9,477 bases of DNA from Bacteroidota bacterium (GCA_003696875.1 RFHL01000441.1:1-9477), one strand, 5' to 3'; positions 1 through 6,309 are shown, counted from the stretch's first letter. The notes: generated by a model from the sequence alone, not told the origin. Program-made: numbers and translations.

Positions 1-39
1 AGAAAAACCGAGCTTGGCGGGCCAAGTGAGGCTTTTTCT
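1..39. terminator. Probable bidirectional intrinsic terminator at the left edge
   Basis: An inverted repeat spans the first 39 bases. A 7-bp outer A/T stem (1-7 with 33-39) is followed by CC/GG (8-9 with 30-31, one bulged C at 32), then an inner stem 12-17 with 22-27 around a CGGG loop. The right arm ends in a T5 run, and the left arm gives T5 on the opposite strand, so it could stop transcription from either side. The gene it serves lies outside the window. The structure was folded by eye. Confidence 0.6.
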
Positions 40-218
40 GACGCCGTATGCGGGCAAGGGATCAAGCCAAAAGCAGACTTTATTTTTTGAGCGTTACTTC
101 GTTGGGGATGAAGATACAATTCTCATCTGTGTATACCAGATAAATTCCCCCCAACCGCCAGGGAAGGGGCCTATTCCCCGCCGGTAAAATCCCTACCTTG
201 TCCTCCAAAAGCAGACCC

Positions 219-1385
219 ATGCAATCTTTCTTTTCCGGTCCGGAGCTGGTGCATTACGCCCGCCACCTGTCGCTGCCAGGCTTTGGGTTGGAGGCCCAGG
301 CCAAGCTCAAGGCAGGCAAAGTTCTGGTCGTAGGCTGTGGGGGCCTGGGGAGTCCCCTGCTGCAATATCTCGCGGCAGCGGGGGTGGGCACCATCGGCCT
401 GATCGACCACGATGTGGTCGACAAGAGTAACCTGCAGCGGCAGGTGCTGTTTGGGATGCAGGACCTTGGGCAACCCAAGGCCCATGTGGCTGCGGCGCGC
501 CTGGAGGCCCTCAATCCCCACATTGAGCTCCGCCCCTACACCGAGTCCCTGACCCGTGAAAACGCCCTGGACCTCATGCGGGACTATGACGTCGTCGCCG
601 ACGGTACCGACAACTTTCCGACCCGCTACCTGGTCAACGACGCTTGTGTGCTACTTGACAAGGTCAACGTCTACGCCTCGGTCTTTCGCTTTGAGGGCCA
701 GGTGTCGGTTTTTCACTTTCCCCTGCCCGAAGGCCGCGGCCCCAATTATCGAGACCTCTATCCAAAGCCGCCCCAGCCGGGGGCGGTTCCCAGCTGTGCC
801 GAGGGAGGCATCCTCGGGGTGCTGCCGGGTATCATCGGGAGCCTGCAGGCGCTGGAGGTGATCAAGGTCCTGAGCGGCGTAGGGGAGCCCCTGGCAGGCC
901 GTCTGCTGCTTTTTGATGCCAGTGATGGCAGCAGCCGCATCCTGAAGGTGCCAAGGGACCCGGAAAATCCCCTGACAGGAACGCATCCTACTCAAAAGGA
1001 GCTGATCGATTACCCCGCCTTTTGCAGAACACCAGCCTCGGAAGATGGCCCAGCGGCGGTTCTGACGGCCCAATGCCTGAGTCCCGAGGCGTTCGCGCGA
1101 TGGCGTCAGGAGAAACGATCCTATGTCCTGATTGATGTGCGGGAGGCGTACGAGCGGGAAATCAGTCACATCGGCGGGCTGCTCATGCCCGCCGGCCAGA
1201 TTTTAGAACAAGCAGATTCAATCCCAAGAGATATCCCGGTTGTTTTGTACTGCCGTTCTGGTCAGCGAAGTGCAAAAGTCTTACAAAGGCTTGAATCTCA
1301 GGCAGGATTTCGTAATCTTTACCACTTGGAGGGAGGCCTTTTGGCCTTCGCCAGAGAAATAGACCCGACCTTGCCAACCTATTAG
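219..1385 (+). CDS. ThiF/MoeB/HesA-family adenylyltransferase with C-terminal rhodanese domain
   Basis: E1-like enzyme expected to adenylate the C-terminal glycine of a ubiquitin-like sulfur carrier (MoaD/ThiS type), with a rhodanese domain to pass on persulfide sulfur. Numbered from the ATG at 219 (388 aa), it shows the nucleotide-binding GCGGLGSP (39-46), the NLQRQ arginine motif (71-75), the DGTDN aspartate motif (128-132), PSCAEGG with its conserved Cys193, and a rhodanese domain from about 282 with active loop CRSGQRS at 345-351. The CxxC pair that binds structural zinc in E. coli MoeB reads NYRD here (176-179), and no second CxxC follows, so this is a zinc-less variant. A TTG at 198 would add seven residues. 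I prefer the ATG because family members start just before the PELVHYARH-like helix and because TACCTTG (194-200) resembles a weak -7 promoter box. The next gene, a CysH-type reductase, follows after 141 bp on the same strand. The family is secure; whether it serves molybdopterin, thiamin or another thio-cofactor is not decided by the sequence. Confidence 0.9.
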   Translation: MQSFFSGPELVHYARHLSLPGFGLEAQAKLKAGKVLVVGCGGLGSPLLQYLAAAGVGTIGLIDHDVVDKSNLQRQVLFGMQDLGQPKAHVAAARLEALNPHIELRPYTESLTRENALDLMRDYDVVADGTDNFPTRYLVNDACVLLDKVNVYASVFRFEGQVSVFHFPLPEGRGPNYRDLYPKPPQPGAVPSCAEGGILGVLPGIIGSLQALEVIKVLSGVGEPLAGRLLLFDASDGSSRILKVPRDPENPLTGTHPTQKELIDYPAFCRTPASEDGPAAVLTAQCLSPEAFARWRQEKRSYVLIDVREAYEREISHIGGLLMPAGQILEQADSIPRDIPVVLYCRSGQRSAKVLQRLESQAGFRNLYHLEGGLLAFAREIDPTLPTY

Positions 1386-1526
1386 AGCAGAGGTCGTTTT
1401 CTTTACCGGCCCTCATCAGGAGGGAATAGTTCATTGATGTAGAGCAGACCGTCGGGTCTGCGTATTGGCTGTGGTCGTGCCTGGCACGATCCTTACATCC
1501 CGTGTTTTATCTAAACGGAATGCGTT
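1386..1526 (+). promoter_or_regulatory. Leader of the cysH-like gene with three consecutive inverted repeats
   Basis: The gap before the reductase gene contains three short hairpins. The first is CCCTC/GAGGG with a 5-nt loop (1410-1424). The second is GCAGACC/GGTCTGC with a GTCG loop (1444-1461). The third is a near-perfect palindrome built on TCGTGC/GCACGA (1475-1489), extendable by two pairs. None is followed by a T tract, so they are not typical terminators. They could be an RNA leader regulating the sulfur gene or repressor binding sites. I could not match them to a known SAM or other riboswitch consensus, and no convincing -7/-33 promoter was found. Confidence 0.35.
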
Positions 1527-2183
1527 ATGAACCTAAAAACCCTGTGTGAGCAGTACTCACAATATGACCACCGGAAACGATTGGAGGCGATCTTCCGGGA
1601 CTTCGACAGGGTGCTGGTGACTTCTTCCTTCGGAACCTCATCGGCCATCTTTCTACACCTCCTGCATCAGGTCCGTCCGGACCATCCGGTGCACTTCATT
1701 GATACCCGCTACCATTTTCCCGAAACCTACGCCTATCGGGATCTGCTGGCCAAGCGATGGAATCTGAACGTGGTATCGGTCCAACCCAAGGTCAATGAGC
1801 ACCTGTTTACCCAGCTCAACTACACCTGGGCACACCACCCGGACGCCTGTTGCCACATGAACAAAGTGATGCCCCTGGAGGACCTCAAGGCTCGCCACGA
1901 TTTGTGGATCTCTGGTATGGCCGGCAGTCCCACCGACTTGCGCCGCCGCATGCCTATGTTCAAGCAGGACCGAAAGCTCATCCGCTTTTATCCGCTCTTG
2001 GACATGAGTCCCCAGGATGTCGCTTTGTACAAAACCATCTACGAACTCCCGGAGCACCCCCTGGAAAAGGAAGGATATGGCTCCATCGGGTGCCAACACT
2101 GCACCCGGAAGGGAGATGGCCGTAGCGGTCGCTGGGTTGGATTTCAGAAGACTGAGTGCGGTCTCCACATCACGAAGCACTAA
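1527..2183 (+). CDS. cysH: CysH-family reductase, APS-reductase type with [4Fe-4S] cysteines
   Basis: Thioredoxin-dependent reductase of the PAPS/APS family, which reduces an adenylylated sulfate to sulfite in assimilatory sulfate reduction in the cytoplasm. The 218-aa protein has a PP-loop-like SSFGTSS (33-39), a CC pair at 108-109 and CQHC at 189-192. Together these form the CC...CxxC signature that binds a [4Fe-4S] cluster in APS-using enzymes. The C-terminal KTECGLH carries the catalytic Cys211. Length and gene ends are normal. Two details differ from classical enzymes: the central loop usually written RRxQS reads as an MAGSPTDLRRR-type segment (131-141), and the CxPC motif has His instead of Pro. 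I infer use of APS rather than PAPS from the cluster cysteines. The ThiF-rhodanese gene lies upstream and a strong terminator follows 24 bp downstream. No cysD, cysN or cysC is in the window. Confidence 0.9.
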   Translation: MNLKTLCEQYSQYDHRKRLEAIFRDFDRVLVTSSFGTSSAIFLHLLHQVRPDHPVHFIDTRYHFPETYAYRDLLAKRWNLNVVSVQPKVNEHLFTQLNYTWAHHPDACCHMNKVMPLEDLKARHDLWISGMAGSPTDLRRRMPMFKQDRKLIRFYPLLDMSPQDVALYKTIYELPEHPLEKEGYGSIGCQHCTRKGDGRSGRWVGFQKTECGLHITKH

Positions 2184-2207
2184 AACAAGTCCCACTTTTC
2201 AAAAATC

Positions 2208-2247
2208 AAAACCGGGCCTTCTCCATTGGGAGAAAGCCCGGTTTTTT
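2208..2247 (+). terminator. Intrinsic terminator after the cysH-like gene, probably bidirectional
   Basis: The stem AAAACCGGGC (2208-2217) pairs with GCCCGGTTTT (2236-2245). It continues inward, after one C/A mismatch, as TTCTCC/GGAGAA around an ATTG loop. The right arm runs into six Ts (2242-2247). It sits between two convergent genes and the minus-strand readout also has T-rich flanks, so it probably ends the thioesterase transcript too. Confidence 0.88.
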
Positions 2248-2262
2248 CATGCATGGGCGCCC

Positions 2263-2676
2263 CTACCCTTCCGGCCAATGGGCGTCCACCGCCGTCTGGA
2301 CAAATTCCGGCGCCCGCACCGGGCGCATACGCGCCCGATCAAAGAAGGCCAATCGTACCTTACCCTGGACGAGAAGCTCGCCATCTTCGTTGAAGATCTC
2401 GTACTCGGTCAAAAAACTGCTGCGGGGTTTTTCCGGAACGGTGGTTCGTATGGTGAGCACATCATCGTAGCGGGCGGGACGCCGATACTTGATCTCCAGA
2501 TCCGAAACAGGCATCAGGATGCCTCGTTCCTCGACGGACTTATAGGTAATGCCAAGGGTGCGAATCAGTTCGGCGCGGCCTACTTCGAAGTACTCGGCAT
2601 ATTTGCCATAGTAAACGTAGCCCATGCGATCGGTCTCCCCGTAGCGTACCCGCACTTGTGTCTCACGTACAATCAT
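2263..2676 (-). CDS. YbgC-like acyl-CoA thioesterase (hotdog fold)
   Basis: Small 137-aa thioesterase of the 4-hydroxybenzoyl-CoA thioesterase/YbgC type, hydrolysing acyl-CoA thioesters in the cytoplasm. The N-terminus has the family signature: a first strand ending in VRYGETDRMGYVYYGKY, with the predicted catalytic Asp16, followed by the helix carrying Glu31 and Arg34. The remainder alternates beta strands as expected of a hotdog domain, and length is typical. The ATG lies only 8 bp after the stop of the rhodanese gene upstream, so the two are almost certainly co-transcribed. In proteobacteria YbgC is linked to tol-pal; those genes are absent here, so that role is not implied. The substrate cannot be read from the sequence. 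Confidence 0.88.
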   Translation of the reverse strand: MIVRETQVRVRYGETDRMGYVYYGKYAEYFEVGRAELIRTLGITYKSVEERGILMPVSDLEIKYRRPARYDDVLTIRTTVPEKPRSSFLTEYEIFNEDGELLVQGKVRLAFFDRARMRPVRAPEFVQTAVDAHWPEG

Positions 2677-2684
2677 ATCAGACG

Positions 2685-3008
2685 TTAGTCGACATCAAAG
2701 GTCTGATCTACCTCCTCTTTCCAGGCCAGCATGCCCCCGATGAGATTACGAGCCTGGGAGAAGCCCTGCTGTCGCAAGAACGCCGTCGCCCGGCCACTAC
2801 GACCGCCAGAGCGGCAAATCAACACAACCTCCTGATCCTTGAGCGCAGCAAGATCGGGCAGGCTCTGGGGCAGTGTTCCCAAAGAGATTTTTTTTACCCC
2901 CGGCAGGTGCTGCCGATCCCATTCAAACTGTTCCCGCACGTCAATCATGACCGGCGGATTGCCTGCGTCGAGACGCTCCTTGAGTTCTTTTACGGTGATG
3001 TCTTGCAT
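2685..3008 (-). CDS. Single-domain rhodanese-like sulfurtransferase
   Basis: A 107-aa stand-alone rhodanese domain, the GlpE/PspE-like size class. It opens with an ITVKELKERLD helix, has the conserved VMIDVREQFEW segment (20-30) and the active-site loop CRSGGRS with Cys65 as the likely persulfide-forming cysteine, and closes with a conserved GGMLAW segment (91-96). There is no signal peptide, so it should be cytoplasmic. It starts 48 bp after ychF ends and is followed 8 bp later by the thioesterase gene. Rhodanese domains move sulfane sulfur from thiosulfate or protein persulfides to acceptors; the partner here is unknown. Its loop differs from the CRSGQRS loop of the fused rhodanese in the first gene, so the two are not recent duplicates. 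Confidence 0.92.
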   Translation of the reverse strand: MQDITVKELKERLDAGNPPVMIDVREQFEWDRQHLPGVKKISLGTLPQSLPDLAALKDQEVVLICRSGGRSGRATAFLRQQGFSQARNLIGGMLAWKEEVDQTFDVD

Positions 3009-3056
3009 ATTTAATTATGGATTGAATCCGTGGAAAAATGGGTGTGAAGCCACAAT

Positions 3057-4154
3057 TTACACATTGAAGCGGAAATGCATAATGTCCCCGTCCTGTACCA
3101 CATACTCCTTGCCTTCCACGTTGAGTTTGCCCGCTTCCTTTACGGCGCCTTCGGAGCCGTAGAAGAGCAAATCATCATACTTCATCACCTCGGCGCGGAT
3201 AAAGCCGCGCTCAAAATCGGTATGGATGACCCCGGCCGCCTGCGGGGCCTTAGTGCCCCGGGTAATCGTCCAGGCGCGGACCTCTTTTTCTCCGGCAGTA
3301 AAGTAAGTCTCCAGCCCCAACAGTTCGTAGGCTTTGCGAATGAGCACATGCAAACCGGGTTCTTCCAGGCCTACGGAGGCGAGAAACTCGGCTTTTTCTT
3401 CGGGATCCTCCAGCTCTTGGACCTCAGCTTCAAAGCCAGCGGCAATCACCATCAGGCCGGCGTCTTCGCCGGCGATGGCGGCGCGGACCTGATCCACGTA
3501 GGCATTGCCATCCGGCAAGCCTTCTTCATCGACATTGCATACATAGAGGACCTTTTTGTCCGTTAGCAGTCCCAGCTCGGCCACCACCGCCCGCTCCTCA
3601 GGTGTGGTCTCCAGGGTGCGAACATTTAGACCCTGCGAGACGTGGTCCACAAACTTCTGGACAATTTCTACCTGCTTCAGAGCTTCTTTGTTGCCCCCCT
3701 TGGTCATCTTCTTGCTGCGGTCCAGCTTGCGCTCCAAAAGCTCCAAATCCTTGAGTTGTAGCTCAGTGTCGATGATTTCCTTGTCCCGGACGGGGTCTAC
3801 CCTGCCCTCGACATGGGTGATGTTTTCGTCTTCAAAGCAGCGCAGTACGTGTAGGATGGCCTCACACTCTCGGATGTTGCTGAGAAATTTGTTGCCCAGG
3901 CCTTCCCCCTTGCTGGCCCCGGCCACGAGGCCGGCGATATCCACAATCTGGACCACGGTGGGGATGGTCTGCTTGGGCTTGACCAGTTCGGCGATCTTGT
4001 CCAGACGGGGGTCCGGAACCGGGATGATGCCCACATTGGGCTCAATGGTGCAGAAGGGGTAGTTTGCCGCCTCGGCCTTGGCCGAGGAGAAAGAGTTGAA
4101 AAGGGTGGACTTCCCTACGTTGGGCAGGCCGACGATACCGCATTTGATGGCCAT
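3057..4154 (-). CDS. ychF: YchF/Obg-family ATPase
   Basis: Universally conserved P-loop protein that binds ribosomes and hydrolyses ATP in preference to GTP. The 365-aa product has G1 GLPNVGKS (9-16), G3 DIAGL (72-76) without the usual catalytic Gln, as in HAS-type GTPases, and NVDE (207-210) in place of NKxD, the substitution linked to ATP specificity. A coiled-coil segment rich in E, K and L lies near 125-175. A C-terminal TGS domain (about 281-364) ends in GDIMHFRFNV, the usual family ending. Length is normal and the start MAIKCGIVGLPNVGKS is the canonical one. A Bacteroidota-type promoter lies just upstream, and the rhodanese and thioesterase genes follow downstream, probably at least partly read from it. 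Confidence 0.97.
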   Translation of the reverse strand: MAIKCGIVGLPNVGKSTLFNSFSSAKAEAANYPFCTIEPNVGIIPVPDPRLDKIAELVKPKQTIPTVVQIVDIAGLVAGASKGEGLGNKFLSNIRECEAILHVLRCFEDENITHVEGRVDPVRDKEIIDTELQLKDLELLERKLDRSKKMTKGGNKEALKQVEIVQKFVDHVSQGLNVRTLETTPEERAVVAELGLLTDKKVLYVCNVDEEGLPDGNAYVDQVRAAIAGEDAGLMVIAAGFEAEVQELEDPEEKAEFLASVGLEEPGLHVLIRKAYELLGLETYFTAGEKEVRAWTITRGTKAPQAAGVIHTDFERGFIRAEVMKYDDLLFYGSEGAVKEAGKLNVEGKEYVVQDGDIMHFRFNV

Positions 4155-4179
4155 AGTGTCTGATGCGTTATTTTGGCTG

Positions 4180-4211
4180 CGAAGGTACGCAGATTCGGCT
4201 TATTGGCCCAA
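4180..4211 (-). promoter_or_regulatory. Bacteroidota-type promoter for ychF
   Basis: On the minus strand, TACCTTCG (4187-4180) matches the Bacteroidota -7 consensus TAnnTTTG with one mismatch. A TTGG at 4211-4208 sits 20 bp further upstream, a good fit to the -33 element. Transcription would start near 4173, leaving a leader of about 19 nt before the ychF ATG, consistent with the short leaders common in this phylum. It lies between the transporter's terminator and ychF, where a promoter is expected. This is a prediction by eye. Confidence 0.55.
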
Positions 4212-4247
4212 GGAAGCGCCTGATTTTCCCGGACAGACCCGAGAGGC

Positions 4248-4288
4248 AAAAAAGGAGCCGGCGACCGGAGGGACTCCGGCCAGCCGGC
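4248..4288 (-). terminator. Intrinsic terminator of the acetate-transporter gene
   Basis: Read on the minus strand, GCCGGC (4288-4283) pairs with GCCGGC (4262-4257). Inside it, GGCCGGAG (4281-4274) pairs with CTCCGGTC (4270-4263) around a 3-nt loop, with one bulged base. A short CTCC-like spacer then leads to six Ts (4253-4248). It starts 26 bp after the transporter stop and insulates that gene from ychF. Confidence 0.85.
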
Positions 4289-4314
4289 CATAACACAAAT
4301 AGAACAGAGGCACT

Positions 4315-4944
4315 TTAGTGAGCGTGTGCCAAACGGCTGGTCTTTTGCTTGGGCGCTACGTCCTTTGTATCCAGGTGATGGGCATGAATCACCGGACTAC
4401 CTACTTTCAGAAGCTCGCGCCCGGCGAGCTCGTTGAGAATGATGGCTGCCATCATGTACCAGGCCGAGAAGGCACAGTAGATGAGCACGAAAGCCGCGAT
4501 GGTGTTGAAGATGGGATTGCCAAAATGCCCCAGGTCCAGAAAGATGAAACCCAGCAGCAGGGACGTGAAGGTCGAGACCATCGCCTTGTGGAGATAGAGC
4601 GAACCGACCCATAGAATGCCGGTGAACAGCGTCCAGGCGACGAGGTAGTACCCCACATCAGTGGTCGAACTGGTATAGATGCCGGCGTTGTTGAGCAGCC
4701 AGATCAGGCCCAGGCCGATCCAGAAGGCCCCATAGGCGGTAAAGGCAGCGAAGCCGAAATTGTTACCGGTTTTTTGTTCCATCAGACCGGCGATAAACTG
4801 CGCGATCCCACCGAACATAAGGCCCATGACGAGCACAGGACCGATAGCCAGAAGTTCGAGGTTGTGCAACTGGAGCAGGAAGGTGGTGAGACCAAATCCG
4901 CCGAGCCCTACGACGGCCGGATTTCCAATTTTGGTGTTACCCAT
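4315..4944 (-). CDS. satP: Acetate uptake transporter, AceTr/GPR1-FUN34-SatP family
   Basis: Small polytopic inner-membrane protein of the SatP/YaaH family, which carries acetate or succinate (with H+ in E. coli). The 209-aa sequence opens with the family signature in the form NPAVVGL (8-14), has FGGIAQFIAGLMEQKTGN after the second helix and the conserved AFTAYGAFW segment at 67-75. Six hydrophobic segments are visible at about 10-26, 31-53, 65-84, 97-115, 121-138 and 145-168. The C-terminal tail is cytosolic-looking and rich in His (HAHH near 187-190, HAH at the very end), which is unusual and could bind metal or sense pH. It has its own terminator, and a 227-bp gap separates it from tgt, so it is probably its own transcription unit. 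Substrate is inferred from family only. Confidence 0.9.
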   Translation of the reverse strand: MGNTKIGNPAVVGLGGFGLTTFLLQLHNLELLAIGPVLVMGLMFGGIAQFIAGLMEQKTGNNFGFAAFTAYGAFWIGLGLIWLLNNAGIYTSSTTDVGYYLVAWTLFTGILWVGSLYLHKAMVSTFTSLLLGFIFLDLGHFGNPIFNTIAAFVLIYCAFSAWYMMAAIILNELAGRELLKVGSPVIHAHHLDTKDVAPKQKTSRLAHAH

Positions 4945-5171
4945 TGTGTGTGGTTAGATAGGGTTGTGACAAGAAAGAATATGGGCAATCAGGTACAGGT
5001 TCCGAGGGTGAATCTTTGCCATTCAAATGGCTGACTTTCAGCACTCTGAATGAAAAAGCGAAATGAAGAAATCAACCTTCCCCATTTCAACCGAGAAAGC
5101 TACAAAAGCAGGGCACCGAATTCCTCTTCAATCATGAGGAAACCTTACATGGATATTGGATGGGCTTAGGG
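4945..5171. other. Intergenic region between tgt and the acetate transporter
   Basis: A 227-bp gap that should contain the end of the tgt transcript and the promoter of the transporter. I see two small inverted repeats: GCCAT/ATGGC with a TCAA loop (5018-5031) and TTCCTC/GAGGAA (5121-5141). Neither is followed by a T tract on the minus strand, so no intrinsic terminator for tgt can be named. No good TAnnTTTG box with a spaced TTG was found ahead of the transporter. I see no small gene or RNA here. Confidence 0.4.
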
Positions 5172-6302
5172 CTACAATCGCCGCCCCAGGCGGGGCAGCA
5201 TCTCAGCCTTCCAACTGGCAAAACTGCCGTCGATGATACGGCGACGGGCTTCCTTTACCAGCCATAAGAAGAAGGATAAATTGTGTACGCTGGCAATAGT
5301 CAGCGCAAGGTACTCCTGGGCCTTGAAGAGGTGCCGTACATAGGCCTTGGTGTAGTACTGATCGATTGGCAAGTCGCTGTCCGGGTCCAGTGGCGAAAAG
5401 TCGCGCTCGTATTTCTGGTTCTTCAGATTGCGAATGCCTTCCCGGGTATAGATGAGGCCGTGCCGGGCATTGCGGGTAGGCAGGACGCAATCAAACATGT
5501 CCACCCCGAGGGCGATGCACTCCAGCAGGTTTACGGGGGTACCTACCCCCATGAGGTAGCGCGGCTTGTCGGCCGGCAGAATGCGACAGGAGAGATCGGT
5601 GAGTTCGTACATGATCTCAGTGGGCTCGCCGACGGAAAGGCCGCCGATGGCATTGCCCGGCGCGTCCAGGCTCGCGATAAATTCGGTCGACTCGGTGCGG
5701 AGGTCTCGGTAGGAGCTGCCCTGGATGATGGGGAACAGGGCCTGCTGATGGCCATAGAGCGGCGGCTGCTGCGCGTGATGATCCATGCACCGCTGGGCCC
5801 AGCGGTGGGTCAGCGCCATGGATTCCCTGGCATACGCATAGTCCGATGGGTAAGGCGGGCACTCATCGAGTACCATCATGATGTCGGCGCCGATGCTGCG
5901 CTGGATGTCGACCACGCCCTCGGGCGTGAAGAGGTGGCGCGAGCCATTGATGTGGTTGGCAAAGGTGACCCCCTCCTCCGTGATCTTGCGGCTAGCAGCG
6001 AGGCTATATACCTGGTAGCCCCCGCTGTCAGTCAGCATGGGGCGGTCCCAGTGGATAAAGCGATGCAGGCCGCCTGCGGCCTCGAGGGTTTCGAGTCCGG
6101 GCCGCAAAAACAGATGGTAGGTATTGCCCAGAATAATCTGAGCCTGAACCGAATCCATAAGATCCTGCTGCGACACTGCCTTGACGCTGCCGACCGTTCC
6201 CACCGGCATAAAGATGGGGGTCTCTATGGTGCCATGATCAGTCTCAATACGCCCGGCCCGGGCGTGGGACTTGGGATCGGTATGCTGTAAGGTAAACTCC
6301 AT
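5172..6302 (-). CDS. tgt: tRNA-guanine transglycosylase (queuine/preQ1 tRNA-ribosyltransferase)
   Basis: Exchanges guanine at wobble position 34 of GUN-anticodon tRNAs for preQ1 (bacterial pathway) or queuine. The 376-aa protein has the general acid/base Asp92 in TDSGGYQV, DECPPYP (146-152), GGLSVGEP (220-227) and the nucleophile Asp271 in FDCVLPTRNARHG. The CxCxxC zinc cysteines of Zymomonas and E. coli enzymes are absent: the matching stretch (about 309-319) reads SDLPIDQYYTK, though the fourth ligand His340 is kept in SVHNLSFF. I recall similar sequences in other Bacteroidota, so this is probably a lineage trait rather than damage. Length and both ends are normal. No queA or other queuosine gene is nearby. 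A stable hairpin ends 7 nt before the ATG. Confidence 0.96.
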   Translation of the reverse strand: MEFTLQHTDPKSHARAGRIETDHGTIETPIFMPVGTVGSVKAVSQQDLMDSVQAQIILGNTYHLFLRPGLETLEAAGGLHRFIHWDRPMLTDSGGYQVYSLAASRKITEEGVTFANHINGSRHLFTPEGVVDIQRSIGADIMMVLDECPPYPSDYAYARESMALTHRWAQRCMDHHAQQPPLYGHQQALFPIIQGSSYRDLRTESTEFIASLDAPGNAIGGLSVGEPTEIMYELTDLSCRILPADKPRYLMGVGTPVNLLECIALGVDMFDCVLPTRNARHGLIYTREGIRNLKNQKYERDFSPLDPDSDLPIDQYYTKAYVRHLFKAQEYLALTIASVHNLSFFLWLVKEARRRIIDGSFASWKAEMLPRLGRRL

Positions 6303-6309
6303 GACTAGA

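Noticed and set aside
198..218. TTG start giving seven extra residues on the ThiF/MoeB-like protein
   Set aside because: Possible, but the ATG at 219 gives a normal N-terminus, and the TTG falls inside a weak -7-like box. Kept as an alternative only.
651..1169. Minus-strand open frame opposite the ThiF/MoeB-like gene
   Set aside because: The plus strand carries intact GxGGLG, DGTDN and PSCAEGG motifs; the antisense product has none.
2017..2688. Plus-strand open frame overlapping the end of the cysH-like gene and running antisense through the thioesterase gene
   Set aside because: It crosses a strong terminator and two genes with clear family motifs, and its composition looks like a shadow frame.
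3019..3029. Short palindrome GGATTGAATCC before the rhodanese gene as an operator
   Set aside because: Only 11 bp with a minimal loop, single copy, and no supporting promoter; compatible with chance.
5121..5141. Inverted repeat TTCCTC/GAGGAA as the tgt terminator
   Set aside because: The 6-bp stem is weak, the loop is long, and no T run follows on the minus strand.
5283..6290. Long plus-strand open frame (335 codons) opposite tgt
   Set aside because: It lies entirely within a well-conserved tgt on the other strand and resembles no family I recognise.
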